Source: Bacillota bacterium (lineage in GTDB: Bacteria; Bacillota_I; Bacilli_A; RF39; UBA660). From it: 64,000 nucleotides of DNA. The notes beneath the pieces were generated by a model. The model did no database searches and was not told where the DNA came from. It was given only the letters and a program-made list of their open reading frames with translations. Below, in pieces: positions 1-7,575 of this stretch. The stretch covers positions 499,246 through 563,245 of the forward strand of contig SVAI01000001.1 in assembly GCA_015059495.1 (NCBI GenBank). Direction: 5' to 3'. Position numbers and translations under genes: made by a program. Positions within the stretch are counted from its first letter, which is position 1; every line of letters begins with the position of its first letter.

Positions 1-131
1 TTATCTTTATCAATTACTTTAACATTTATATCATACTCCGTACCAATTACCAATTCTCTTTTTGCACTGACATTATTAATAGATAATATCATAATAAAAA
101 TAATAAATAATAAATTAAATATTTTTTTCAA
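1..131 (-). CDS. Secreted protein, N-terminal part only (runs off the window)
   Basis: The reverse strand opens with a TTG start at 131, five bases after a GGAGG Shine-Dalgarno (137-141). The visible 43 residues begin with a Lys-Lys pair and a long Leu/Ile/Phe stretch ending in NNVSA, a typical Sec signal peptide with an Ala-x-Ala-like cleavage site near residue 23. The mature part starts KRELVIGTEYDI and continues beyond the window. An ATG two bases after the SD meets a stop after two codons, so TTG is the only workable start. No function can be read from the mature stub. Confidence 0.6.
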   Translation of the reverse strand, partial: MKKIFNLLFIIFIMILSINNVSAKRELVIGTEYDINVKVIDKD

Positions 132-229
132 ATCATCCTCCTTCGAGTTCCTTTCACTTATATATATTATCTATTAATGTCTAATTTCCTTTATTTTTTT
201 TAATTTTTTTATTTTTTTTAGAAAAAATA

Positions 230-258
230 TTGCGTATAACCCATATTTATGATAATAT
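230..258 (+). promoter_or_regulatory. Candidate promoter of the tRNA pair
   Basis: TTGCGT (230-235), a 17-base spacer and an extended -10 TGATAATAT (251-258) lie 29 bases before the first tRNA. The -35 and -10 are each imperfect; the spacing and the TGn extension carry the call. Confidence 0.45.
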
Positions 259-286
259 TTATTATGTCAGTTGGTAATTAATTTAT

Positions 287-363
287 GGACCCTTAGCTCA
301 GTTGGTTAGAGCATTCGGCTCATAACCGAGCGGTCGTAGGTTCGAGTCCTACAGGGTCCACCA
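287..363 (+). tRNA. tRNA-Ile with CAU anticodon (TilS substrate type)
   Basis: Full cloverleaf: acceptor GGACCCT/AGGGTCC, D-arm GCTC/GAGC, anticodon stem around loop CTCATAA, T-arm GTAGG/CCTAC, discriminator A and an encoded CCA. The anticodon reads CAU. It lacks initiator features (G1-C72 pair, no GGG/CCC anticodon stem). The acceptor stem, with C-G pairs at positions 4 and 5, and most of the body resemble the Bacillus tRNA-Ile2 that is modified with lysidine, rather than elongator tRNA-Met. The Ile assignment is from remembered family features, so elongator Met remains possible. Confidence 0.8.
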
Positions 364-370
364 CTGATAT

Positions 371-455
371 GCGGGTGTGGCGGAATTGGTAGACGCGCTA
401 GACTTAGGATCTAGTTCCCAACGGAGTGGGGGTTCAAGTCCCTTCACCCGCACCA
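371..455 (+). tRNA. tRNA-Leu (UAG anticodon)
   Basis: Class II tRNA with a long variable arm: acceptor GCGGGTG/CACCCGC, anticodon stem CTAGA/TCTAG with loop CTTAGGA (anticodon TAG), variable arm of about 13 bases, T-arm with GGTTCAAGTCC, discriminator A and encoded CCA. It is separated from the preceding tRNA by seven bases and is presumably co-transcribed with it. Confidence 0.95.
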
Positions 456-466
456 TTTAATTAATT

Positions 467-485
467 AGTTCGAGTAATTCGAACT
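467..485 (+). repeat. Small inverted repeat after the tRNA pair
   Basis: AGTTCGA (467-473) and TCGAACT (479-485) form a perfect seven-base-pair stem with a five-base loop, between the tRNA-Leu 3' end and the intrinsic terminator. It may aid 3'-end processing; no U-tract follows. Confidence 0.4.
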
Positions 486-495
486 TAAATATACG

Positions 496-524
496 AATCA
501 ATCTAATACGATTGATTTTTTTGT
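496..524 (+). terminator. Intrinsic terminator of the tRNA operon
   Basis: Perfect eight-base-pair stem AATCAATC/GATTGATT with a six-base loop, followed by a run of T. Confidence 0.85.
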
Positions 525-527
525 TGT

Positions 528-635
528 GTGAAAAGAAAGGATAATTTAATAGTAAAGATTATTAAAGAAGATTTAGATATTGAAGAATTTAATCAAGTTT
601 ATAGTTTAGACTCTACTTTAAAACAAAAAACATAA
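528..635 (+). pseudogene. Possible gene remnant, 35 codons
   Basis: A GTG-initiated frame of 35 codons just after the tRNA terminator reads like real protein (acidic and Lys-rich, contains IIKEDLDIEEFNQVYSLDST). It has no Shine-Dalgarno and no promoter, and its end merges into the next terminator stem. It could be the tail of a lost gene or chance. The rest of 456-674 holds only the hairpins listed here. Confidence 0.15.
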
Positions 636-669
636 TTACGTTAATACTACTTACACATAATTATGTTTT
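621..669 (-). terminator. Terminator of the DUF3137-like gene
   Basis: Twelve-base-pair stem AAAACATAATTA (627-638) / TAATTATGTTTT (658-669) with a T-rich tail on the minus strand. Confidence 0.75.
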
Positions 670-674
670 AAATT

Positions 675-1541
675 TTATTCATCAATTTCTTTTAATATTT
701 CATTAGCTAAATTAATTATTTTATTAATACTATCAAAGTATTTTCTTAGATTTTCTTTATCTAATATATTATCCACTTGAATGCTAAAAGAATTTGTAAG
801 AACTCTGAGATACATTTGATTATTAATAAAAGTACAATCAGTAGCTATATTATTTTCTTTTTTAAATTCTTTTAATATGTTTTGAATGTTATTTATCATG
901 TCATCATTTTTGATTGATGTACCTTGACTATCTAAATATTCTACTTTTTTTTCACTTATTCTCATTTTGATATTTGACTTATTATTTAATACAATTAATA
1001 GAAGATAGCCTCTAAATAGATAATGCACCTCTTTAAAAGGCCTTTTATCTCTGTCCTTATATTCATTTGAAGTAGCTACATAAGACATTTCAATTTTATT
1101 TTTATTATTTAATATACCATTTAGTTCAGCTTCTGAATAATAATTAGTATAATTTTCAAAGCATCCATTGTCATATGTTTCTTTACTAATTCCTTTTGCT
1201 TGATTACTATACATTAATCCTTCATAACTATTAGTTATTATAGTATTGTATATTTCGTCCATTATATCCATATTATGAGTAATATTGGCTCTAATTTTAC
1301 TTCCCTTAGACATGCAATAGTATATCCACAATGGTCCAGGGATAAATATTAACAAAATAAGAATTTCTAAGCTTTTAGTAATCAAAACTAAAAATATAAA
1401 AATAACAATGATTGAAACAATAGGCTTTATCATTTTTTTTAATGCATAATTGTCGGCTTGCTTTTTTTCATTTTCTATAAGTTCAGTCTTATCTTTATAT
1501 AAAGAATAAAGTTCATCGTAAATTTTATCAAAATCTTTCAT
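675..1541 (-). CDS. Membrane protein, possibly DUF3137-like
   Basis: A 288-residue protein. Residues 1-36 are charged and helical, followed by two closely spaced hydrophobic segments (about 38-57 and 59-76), then a 210-residue hydrophilic domain. The layout, and the pattern of an F/Y-rich stretch followed by 'FKEVHYLFRG' and a hydrophobic strand, recall DUF3137 membrane proteins, whose function is unknown. The assignment is weak. The start has AGAGAGGTG upstream. It stands alone, with its own terminator at 621-669 and a TATAAT-like box at about 1565. The C-terminal domain is probably cytoplasmic, by the positive-inside rule. Confidence 0.75.
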   Translation of the reverse strand: MKDFDKIYDELYSLYKDKTELIENEKKQADNYALKKMIKPIVSIIVIFIFLVLITKSLEILILLIFIPGPLWIYYCMSKGSKIRANITHNMDIMDEIYNTIITNSYEGLMYSNQAKGISKETYDNGCFENYTNYYSEAELNGILNNKNKIEMSYVATSNEYKDRDKRPFKEVHYLFRGYLLLIVLNNKSNIKMRISEKKVEYLDSQGTSIKNDDMINNIQNILKEFKKENNIATDCTFINNQMYLRVLTNSFSIQVDNILDKENLRKYFDSINKIINLANEILKEIDE

Positions 1542-1652
1542 CTTTAAAGCACCTCTCTATATTATATTTTAACATATTTTTAATATTTTGATTTGTTTTT
1601 TCATATTTAATAAAAAACAAAGTAGTTAATTTTACTTTTTAATTTAAAAAAT

Positions 1653-1688
1653 AAAAAAAACTAAATATCAACTATTTAGTTTTTTTAT
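1653..1688 (-). terminator. Terminator of the six-TM protein gene (overlaps its stop)
   Basis: Stem AAACTAAATA (1658-1667) / TATTTAGTTT (1673-1682), loop of five, T-runs on both sides, so it may work in both directions. The gene's TAG stop lies inside the stem. Confidence 0.85.
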
Positions 1689-2340
1689 TTGCAAACCAAA
1701 TTACTACAGTAATTATATATGTAACAACTAGCATTATCGGAGCAATTATTAATGCGCTACTTACTCCATTTTGTACAAAATAATACCAATCATATACTGG
1801 AGATACACTATTATTTTCCATATGAACTAATATATTAGATAAATAATATATTTCATATAAGAATGTTGGTACAAGACCATATATAGTATATTTATAATCA
1901 ATTTTCTTATCATTTTCTAAAAATATAAATGTAATAACACTAAATACTGGAATAAATAAATGAAAGAACAAATTACTATTCATTAATAATGCTGCAAGTC
2001 CACCCTTAACAACCGGACCTAAATAAGCAAATACTACCACGAATGTTAGTGCAACTGAAACAGTAGCTACCATTTTTAATACATATGATGATAGAGATAT
2101 TTCTTTATCATCTTTTAAATACTTATATTCTTTAATAGCAAAGATTAATGCTACTATTCCCATAAATAGATTTGATTGTACAGTAAAGAATCTAAACATA
2201 CCTAATTTATTAGACGCCAATACCAAATCATAACCACTCATGAACTTAAATCCACAAAACATTGCAACACTAGCAAACACATTCATTAAAATTATAATAA
2301 CATTAAATATTAGTGCTAATTTTAACTTATTTTTTTTCAT
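1672..2340 (-). CDS. Multi-pass membrane protein, Pr6Pr-like
   Basis: A 222-residue protein with six predicted membrane helices (about 7-28, 50-68, 86-110, 120-141, 152-168, 190-215). After the first helix comes a 'FRFFTVQSN' motif, which resembles the signature of the Pr6Pr/FAR-17a-like family of six-TM proteins of unknown function. The gene ends inside its terminator, and it starts 12 bases after the stop of the phospholipase-like gene, so the two probably form one transcript. Confidence 0.7.
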   Translation of the reverse strand: MKKNKLKLALIFNVIIILMNVFASVAMFCGFKFMSGYDLVLASNKLGMFRFFTVQSNLFMGIVALIFAIKEYKYLKDDKEISLSSYVLKMVATVSVALTFVVVFAYLGPVVKGGLAALLMNSNLFFHLFIPVFSVITFIFLENDKKIDYKYTIYGLVPTFLYEIYYLSNILVHMENNSVSPVYDWYYFVQNGVSSALIIAPIMLVVTYIITVVIWFANKKTK

Positions 2341-2352
2341 ATTACTCCCCCA

Positions 2353-2988
2353 CTAATCTACTAACTTCATTTCTTTTAAATCAGCCATAATTAATTTAAC
2401 TGATAAACTAATAAAATTATCTATATTTTCCATATCAAATACATAATCTCTATGTACTTTAGATCCTTCATATATTTCTTTTGCTTTATTAATAATTAAA
2501 TCCATCTTATCCATATGAGCTTCTTTAATAATATCATTAAATTCTGGTTTTTTATCATATAAGAAACTTAAATCTAATTTATACTTCTTAACTACTTGTT
2601 CATTTATATTAGTATAATCATTATATATATACATTTCAGCCATATGTCCATGACAATTAACTATCGTTCCATCAATTTTCTTAATTAAATTTTTACTTTC
2701 ATCATATATTTCAGGAATAAAATATTTAAACCATAAATAATCAGTATATAAATGAATATAATATCCTAATACAAAATCATCATTTAAATACTTAATATAT
2801 TTATTTAAAAATCTTGTTAAATTAGGTAAATCATCATCATCATCTAAAAAGTGCGTATATTTTTTAGTTTCACCAACTAATTTAGATATATCTGGTGCTA
2901 TAGTACCTATTAATATTTGTTTAGGATTTCTTTTCAATTTTTTATTTAATTCGTTGCACACAGCAGTATGTATTAATGATGATGCCAT
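2353..2988 (-). CDS. Zinc-dependent phospholipase C-like protein
   Basis: 211 residues from the ATG at 2988, chosen because GGAG lies seven bases upstream; the upstream ATG at 3012 has no SD. The pattern 'IHTAVCNEL', 'LIGTIAPDI', 'THF' and 'LGYYIHLYTD' matches the metal-ligand layout of the zinc-dependent phospholipase C family (PF00882), where His and Asp residues hold three zinc ions. No signal peptide is visible, unlike the secreted clostridial toxins of the family, so this is likely a cytoplasmic hydrolase of unknown substrate. It is followed by the six-TM protein. Confidence 0.75.
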   Translation of the reverse strand: MASSLIHTAVCNELNKKLKRNPKQILIGTIAPDISKLVGETKKYTHFLDDDDDLPNLTRFLNKYIKYLNDDFVLGYYIHLYTDYLWFKYFIPEIYDESKNLIKKIDGTIVNCHGHMAEMYIYNDYTNINEQVVKKYKLDLSFLYDKKPEFNDIIKEAHMDKMDLIINKAKEIYEGSKVHRDYVFDMENIDNFISLSVKLIMADLKEMKLVD

Positions 2989-3033
2989 AGTCTTACTCCA
3001 TTCTACTAACATTATAGCACAAAAAAATGGTAA

Positions 3034-3327
3034 TTATCTACCATATTTTACAGATTCTTTATCATCATTTTCATTAAGTGCTGCTTGAACAGTTCTAGCA
3101 ATCATTTTAGATCTTTGTACATTACTTAATAAAGAATATTCTTCAGTTTGATTAACTAATATATTAGCTTTAATAAACTCTTTTTTATATTGTTTAATAT
3201 AATTTTGAGCTTCAACTATTAATTCCCTATTATTAATACTTTTAATAATTCTTTGGTCAACAAAAGTTGATGCAGCTAGTTCAAAAGATGATAAATCAAA
3301 GATTTCAGGATCTACTTTAGGTAACAT
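3034..3327 (-). CDS. Hypothetical protein, 97 aa
   Basis: Not recognised. A small soluble protein, mostly helical by composition, with a Lys/Glu-rich middle and no Cys. It starts seven bases after a strong AGGAGGAAG SD. It lies 45 bases upstream of the phospholipase-like start on the same strand, so it is probably the first gene of a short operon with the next two. No membrane segment or motif is visible. Confidence 0.65.
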   Translation of the reverse strand: MLPKVDPEIFDLSSFELAASTFVDQRIIKSINNRELIVEAQNYIKQYKKEFIKANILVNQTEEYSLLSNVQRSKMIARTVQAALNENDDKESVKYGR

Positions 3328-3363
3328 AAAGACTTCCTCCTAACTGTACTTAAATTATATCAT

Positions 3364-3391
3364 AAAAAAAAGACTATACGCAAGTATAGCC
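3364..3391 (-). terminator. Terminator of the redox operon
   Basis: GGCTATAC/GTATAGTC stem with TTGC loop and eight T. The stem and loop consist of the codons for the last residues (GYTCV) and the TAG stop of the SDR gene. Confidence 0.9.
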
Positions 3392-4132
3392 TCCATCTAT
3401 TGGTAACACTACTCCAGTTACATAAGATGCTTCATCACTAGCTAAGAAAATAGCACCAGCATCTAACTCTCCTTCTTTACCATATCTTTGCATTGGAACA
3501 TGTTCTTTAGCAAATGCTTGGAAATCAGGTGTATCAAGTACTGCAGTTGTAAGTTCTGTATAGAAATATCCAGGACAAATAGTATTAACTGTAATATTAT
3601 ATTTAGCTAATTCTGCAGCAGCAGCTCTAGTAAAGTTTACTACACCACCCTTAGATGAGTGATATGCAATTGTAGGTATTTTATCATTTCCCACTAATCC
3701 ATACATAGATGCAATATTAATAACTCTACCATAATTATTTTCTTTCATAATATTAGCAAATGCTCTAGTTACTTTAAATACTGAAGTTAAATCAGTAGCA
3801 ATAGTAAAGTCCCATTCTTCATCACTCATATCTAGTACACCTTTATCTTTAGATGATCCAGCACAGTTAACTAAAATATCAACTTTACCAAATGTTTCTT
3901 TTGCTAACTTAGCAGCATTATTAATATCTTCAGTTGAAGTAACATCACACTTAACTGGTAATACTTTAACTCCTAGTTGTTCTAATTCTGTTTTTAATTC
4001 TTCTAATCTTTCAATTCTTCTTGCAAGTAATACTAGATTAGCACCTTGTTTAGCAAAACTTCTAGACATTTGTCTACCTAAACCAGAAGATGCACCAGTA
4101 ATAACTGCAACTCTATTACTTAAATTAAACAT
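3374..4132 (-). CDS. Short-chain dehydrogenase/reductase
   Basis: A 252-residue classical SDR. TGASSGLG (12-19) binds NAD(P), NCAG sits near 89-92, the catalytic Ser is in 'NIASMYG', and YHSSK (about 157-161) supplies Tyr and Lys; it ends with the usual 'PIDGGYT'. It is closest in feel to gluconate 5-dehydrogenase or FabG-type reductases; the substrate cannot be read. It is the last gene of the gpx-trxB-trxA-ohrR-SDR operon, one base after ohrR, so it is likely induced by peroxide and may reduce carbonyl products of oxidised lipids or sugars (inference). Its stop codon lies in the operon terminator. Confidence 0.9.
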   Translation of the reverse strand: MFNLSNRVAVITGASSGLGRQMSRSFAKQGANLVLLARRIERLEELKTELEQLGVKVLPVKCDVTSTEDINNAAKLAKETFGKVDILVNCAGSSKDKGVLDMSDEEWDFTIATDLTSVFKVTRAFANIMKENNYGRVINIASMYGLVGNDKIPTIAYHSSKGGVVNFTRAAAAELAKYNITVNTICPGYFYTELTTAVLDTPDFQAFAKEHVPMQRYGKEGELDAGAIFLASDEASYVTGVVLPIDGGYTCV

Positions 4133-4133
4133 A

Positions 4134-4562
4134 TTATTCCTCCAATCCCATTATTACTTTATATAGTAATCTATATAATGTATATGCTTCATCATGAGTA
4201 AGATTTATACATTTACTAACTTCTGTAGGAATACCTTTAACTTGACCTTTTAACTCTTCACCTTTTTCAGTTATAGTAATAACTAAATTTCTTTCATCTT
4301 CTTCATTTCTAATTCTATTGATATATCCTTTAGTTTCTAACTTTCTAAGTAAAGGTGTTAAAGTTCCAGAATCAAGTAATAATATATTACCTAAAGTTTT
4401 AACATTTAACTCCTTCTTTTCCCATAATACCATCATAGTTATATATTGAGTATATGTTAAATCTAAGCCTTCTAATAATGGTCTATATTTTTTAATAACT
4501 TCTTTAGAGGCAACATACAAAGGAAAACATAATTGTTTATCTAATTTTAATTCTTCTTCCAT
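4134..4562 (-). CDS. ohrR: OhrR-type MarR peroxide sensor
   Basis: 142 residues with a MarR winged helix. Cys12 in 'KQLCFPLY' matches the sensing Cys15 of Bacillus OhrR, and 'LDSGTLTPLLRKLE' is the OhrR recognition helix. OhrR is a dimeric repressor released from DNA when this Cys is oxidised by organic hydroperoxides. The downstream Tyr residues (for example in 'LTYTQYITM') fit the family. It lies within the operon it most likely controls: the operon promoter at 6350-6378 carries the family operator. This is unusual, because the classic target ohr is absent here and the regulated peroxidase would be a glutathione-peroxidase homologue. Confidence 0.93.
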   Translation of the reverse strand: MEEELKLDKQLCFPLYVASKEVIKKYRPLLEGLDLTYTQYITMMVLWEKKELNVKTLGNILLLDSGTLTPLLRKLETKGYINRIRNEEDERNLVITITEKGEELKGQVKGIPTEVSKCINLTHDEAYTLYRLLYKVIMGLEE

Positions 4563-4572
4563 AAAAAACTCC

Positions 4573-4872
4573 CTATTTTAATAATTCTTTAATTTCTTCT
4601 TTATTTTTAAATCCTACCGAAGTAGCCTTTAATTCTCCTTCTTCAAAAACTAACAGTGTTGGAATAGACATAACCGAATAATTTCTTACAACTTCATCAC
4701 TTTCATCAACATTTAATTTAAAGAAAGTAACATCCTTTAATTCTTCACTTAATTCATCTACAACTGGCGAAAGCATTTTACAAGGTCCACACCATTCAGC
4801 ATAGAAATCCACTAAAACTTTACCACTTTTTATAGATTCATCAAATTCTTTATCAGTAATTTGTTTAACCAT
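4573..4872 (-). CDS. trxA: Thioredoxin
   Basis: 99 residues, the normal length. WCGPC active site at 27-31, cis-Pro in 'SIPTLLVF'. Cytoplasmic disulfide reductant, kept reduced by the adjacent trxB product. One base separates it from the trxB stop, and the ohrR start follows ten bases downstream. Together with gpx it makes a complete electron path NADPH-TrxB-TrxA-Gpx. Confidence 0.97.
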   Translation of the reverse strand: MVKQITDKEFDESIKSGKVLVDFYAEWCGPCKMLSPVVDELSEELKDVTFFKLNVDESDEVVRNYSVMSIPTLLVFEEGELKATSVGFKNKEEIKELLK

Positions 4873-4873
4873 A

Positions 4874-5764
4874 TTATTTCATCTCCTTAATAGCTATTGT
4901 TGCAGCTAAAGATCCATCAGAAACAGCAGTAGTTAATTGTTTTAACACCTTATTTCTAGTATCTCCTGCTACATATATACCTTCTACATTAGTATATACT
5001 TCATCATGAGCTTTAATGTAGCCCTTTTCATCAATTTCAACAACATCCGCAAACATTTCATTTCTAGGTTGTTGTCCAACAGCTATAAATAATCCACTAA
5101 CATCAATTGTTTTTGTAGTTTCATCATTATTCTTAACTGTTACTTTTTCCAAATGTTCTTCACCAATTAAATCAACAACCTGAGAATTTAAAATTAACTC
5201 AATATTATCATTTAATTTAATTTGTTCAACATATTTATCTTCACCTCTAAATTGATCTCTTCTATGAATTAAATATACTTTATTACATAAATTAGATAAA
5301 TATAGAGCATCTTCTAAAGCAGTATTACCACCACCTACAACAGCAACATCTTTACCTTTATAGAAATTACCATCACAAGTAGCACAATAAGAAATACCTC
5401 TACCAATATAATCTGCTTCTTCAACAATATTTAATCTTCTATTTTCAGCACCAGTAGCTAAAATAATAGCCTTAGCTTGATATTCTCCATTATCAGTAAT
5501 AACTTTTTTATCAGCAGTTATTTTCTTAACCATCTCAAATTTAAACTCAGCACCTAACTTTAATGCTTGGTTATACATATTTTGAGATAAATCAAATCCA
5601 CTAATAGATTCAAATCCAGGGTAATTATCAACTTCAGTAGCATTTAATATTTGTCCACCACAAGCCTTACCTTCAAAAACTAAAACTTTTTTATTAGCAC
5701 GTCTGGCATATATTGCAGCTGTCATTCCAGCTGGTCCACCACCAACAACTATAATATCATACAT
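4874..5764 (-). CDS. trxB: Thioredoxin reductase
   Basis: 296 residues, low-Mr type. FAD-binding GGGPAG at 8-13, redox CATC at 127-130, NADPH-binding GGGNTA at 144-149, and C-terminal 'YVAGDTRNK' for FAD. Transfers electrons from NADPH to thioredoxin. It is second in the operon, 14 bases after gpx, with a GAGAGGT SD. Confidence 0.96.
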   Translation of the reverse strand: MYDIIVVGGGPAGMTAAIYARRANKKVLVFEGKACGGQILNATEVDNYPGFESISGFDLSQNMYNQALKLGAEFKFEMVKKITADKKVITDNGEYQAKAIILATGAENRRLNIVEEADYIGRGISYCATCDGNFYKGKDVAVVGGGNTALEDALYLSNLCNKVYLIHRRDQFRGEDKYVEQIKLNDNIELILNSQVVDLIGEEHLEKVTVKNNDETTKTIDVSGLFIAVGQQPRNEMFADVVEIDEKGYIKAHDEVYTNVEGIYVAGDTRNKVLKQLTTAVSDGSLAATIAIKEMK

Positions 5765-5778
5765 AAATTATACCTCTC

Positions 5779-6324
5779 TTACTTCTCTAATAACTTTATT
5801 ATATCATCTTCTAGTAATTTTGGGTTCTCAATTGGTGATAATCTTCTAAAAACTTTACCATTTCTGTCAAGTAAGAACTTAGTAAAGTTCCATTTTATAT
5901 CATTTTCACTCTTACATGTAGTACTAATCTTTGAAACACCCTTCATAGCAATCTTATTTTTTAATCCATGAATTTCTTCTTTTGGACTATTTTCCTTTAA
6001 ATAAGTAAATACTGGTGATTCATTTTCTCCATTAACATCAACCTTTTTAAATTGATCAAATGTTGTATTGTATTTAGCAGTACAAAATTCATGAATTTCT
6101 GAATCACTTCCTGGTGCTTGATGACCAAATTGATTACAAGGGAAATCTAATACTTCAAAACCTTTATCTTTATATTTCTTATATAGTTCCTCTATTGCAT
6201 CATATTGTGGTGTAAATCCGCATCCAGTAGCACTATTAATTACTAATAATACCTTTCCTTTATAGTTATTTAAACTAACTTCTTCATCTTTTTGATTTAA
6301 AACCTTTATATCGTATAAATTCAT
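5779..6324 (-). CDS. Thioredoxin-dependent glutathione peroxidase homologue
   Basis: 181 residues of the GPX family. Peroxidatic Cys35 in 'NSATGCGFTPQ', Gln and Asn in 'FPCNQFG' (63-67), Trp145 in 'IKWNFTKF', and a Cys81 in 'FCTAKY' at the position of the resolving Cys of thioredoxin-using GPX enzymes. This layout, and the co-operonic trxA/trxB, indicate that thioredoxin, not glutathione, is the reductant. Role: reduction of hydrogen or organic peroxides in the cytoplasm. It is the first gene of the OhrR operon, with a GGAGATG SD and an OhrR-box promoter 26 to 54 bases upstream. Confidence 0.95.
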   Translation of the reverse strand: MNLYDIKVLNQKDEEVSLNNYKGKVLLVINSATGCGFTPQYDAIEELYKKYKDKGFEVLDFPCNQFGHQAPGSDSEIHEFCTAKYNTTFDQFKKVDVNGENESPVFTYLKENSPKEEIHGLKNKIAMKGVSKISTTCKSENDIKWNFTKFLLDRNGKVFRRLSPIENPKLLEDDIIKLLEK

Positions 6325-6340
6325 TTAAAACATCTCCTTC

Positions 6341-6369
6341 AATAATTAAATTGTATACAATCTAATTTG
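6341..6369 (-). promoter_or_regulatory. OhrR operator
   Basis: A perfect 12-base palindrome ATTGTATACAAT (6350-6361) with AATTAA/TTAATT-like flanks that extend the symmetry over about 29 bases. It closely resembles the operator I recall for Bacillus subtilis ohrA, with the same ATTGTATACAAT core. It covers the -10 of the gpx operon promoter. Confidence 0.85.
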
Positions 6370-6378
6370 TTTTGTCAA
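6350..6378 (-). promoter_or_regulatory. Promoter of the gpx-trxB-trxA-ohrR-SDR operon
   Basis: Consensus -35 TTGACA (6373-6378), 17-base spacer, -10 TACAAT (6350-6355), followed by a short leader and the gpx SD. The -10 lies inside the OhrR palindrome. Confidence 0.88.
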
Positions 6379-6421
6379 GTAAAAAACTAACACAAGTATT
6401 CTATTACTTATATTATAGCAC

Positions 6422-6450
6422 AAAAAAATAATAGACATAAAGTCTATTAT
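6422..6450 (-). terminator. Terminator of the 139-aa unknown gene
   Basis: Nine-base-pair stem ATAATAGAC/GTCTATTAT, loop of five, seven T on the minus strand; the stem overlaps the stop codon. Confidence 0.88.
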
Positions 6451-6866
6451 TTATCTTGTAATAAATTTAGTAAATCAACTTTAAACATATCTTTAGCTGA
6501 GTTTTCTTTAGAAATCATAACTCCCTTGTATGCAGTTAATTCTGAGTTGTGTCCTTCGATTAAGATATCTTCTGGAGAAATAGTTTCTAGCATTACTATT
6601 TCTTCTTTTTCGTATACAGTATAATGTAACTTAATTTCTCCATGGATCTTAGCAAATGTTGCATCACTAGGTAATTTTAATTCATATGATTTAGTATGTT
6701 TAGTCTTATTTTGAGAAACTAATTCACCAATTAACTCACCACTTCTTAATGCTGGATAATAAGTAAAGTTTAATTTCTTATAAGCAATCATGTTGTATTT
6801 TTTTAACGCTCTTTCTAATTTTCTAAATTCATTTTCATTAACGTAATCCAATACAAATCCTTTCAT
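6447..6866 (-). CDS. Hypothetical protein, 139 aa
   Basis: Not recognised. The start is placed at the ATG at 6866 (MKGFVLDYV) because a G-rich SD (AGGGGG) sits about nine bases upstream; the in-frame ATG at 6908 lies almost on the promoter -10. Alternating hydrophobic residues in the second half ('IKLHYTVYEKEEIVML') suggest a small beta-rich soluble domain. It is monocistronic, with a consensus promoter (6899-6927) and its own terminator. Confidence 0.65.
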   Translation of the reverse strand: MKGFVLDYVNENEFRKLERALKKYNMIAYKKLNFTYYPALRSGELIGELVSQNKTKHTKSYELKLPSDATFAKIHGEIKLHYTVYEKEEIVMLETISPEDILIEGHNSELTAYKGVMISKENSAKDMFKVDLLNLLQDK

Positions 6867-6898
6867 AAAACCATTCCCCCTATTTCTTATGTGATTAA

Positions 6899-6927
6899 AG
6901 TATAGCACATATGTAAAAAAATGTCAA
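6899..6927 (-). promoter_or_regulatory. Consensus sigma-A promoter of the 139-aa gene
   Basis: TTGACA (6922-6927), exactly 17 bases, TATACT (6899-6904). The -35 lies within the right arm of the terminator of the gene before it. Confidence 0.88.
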
Positions 6928-6944
6928 GTTTTTATGACATTTTT
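6914..6944 (-). terminator. Terminator of the 195-aa unknown gene
   Basis: Stem AAATGTCA/TGACATTT (8 bp), loop of eight, T-run. It shares TTGACA with the downstream promoter. Confidence 0.85.
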
Positions 6945-6954
6945 GATACACGCC

Positions 6955-7542
6955 CTATATTCTTACTCTGATTTTAGGATTTTCTTTATATGCGTTATAC
7001 TCAATAATTGCTTGTCCTGGAATGATAATTGTTGACTCCATATCACCATTTTGATTAGATGATATGTTACAAGATAATCTATTATTATATCCAGCCAACA
7101 TATATAATTTGCTAATCTCTCCAGTAACATAATTCTTTTTACTATATTTATTAATAGTTACTTCTCTATTCTTATTAAGATTCTTATATAAGAAATCTTG
7201 AGATAATAAAATAATTGCTAAAGCATAATCATAAGTAGATTGTCTAAATTCATCTTGCATCCTAACACATTCATAATCTTTAATTAATGGAATAGCATTA
7301 ATTCTAACATAAGATTCATCTTGTTTTGGTATAAGTCTAGATAATTGATCTAAGAATAACTTTCTAGTCTTTAATTCCTTTAAATAATACTCTTCATCTT
7401 TTTCTTCATATAAAGTATGAAATGCATCATATGCTAACTTATCAGTTTTTTTAATATTATCTAACATCGAAGTTAAATCAATTCCCCACCATTGATATGT
7501 AGTTTTTATTTCATGAAATAATGATATATACTTTTTGTCCAT
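6955..7542 (-). CDS. Hypothetical protein, 195 aa
   Basis: Not recognised. A soluble, Lys/Tyr-rich protein with no signal peptide. The first 120 residues look helical, and the last 60 look beta-rich ('MESTIIIPGQAIIEYNAY'). SD AAGGGTGAG. It is transcribed alone between the Smr gene and the 139-aa gene, with its own terminator. Confidence 0.6.
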   Translation of the reverse strand: MDKKYISLFHEIKTTYQWWGIDLTSMLDNIKKTDKLAYDAFHTLYEEKDEEYYLKELKTRKLFLDQLSRLIPKQDESYVRINAIPLIKDYECVRMQDEFRQSTYDYALAIILLSQDFLYKNLNKNREVTINKYSKKNYVTGEISKLYMLAGYNNRLSCNISSNQNGDMESTIIIPGQAIIEYNAYKENPKIRVRI

Positions 7543-7575
7543 AGTCTCACCCTTATCTACTTAATTATTATAAGA

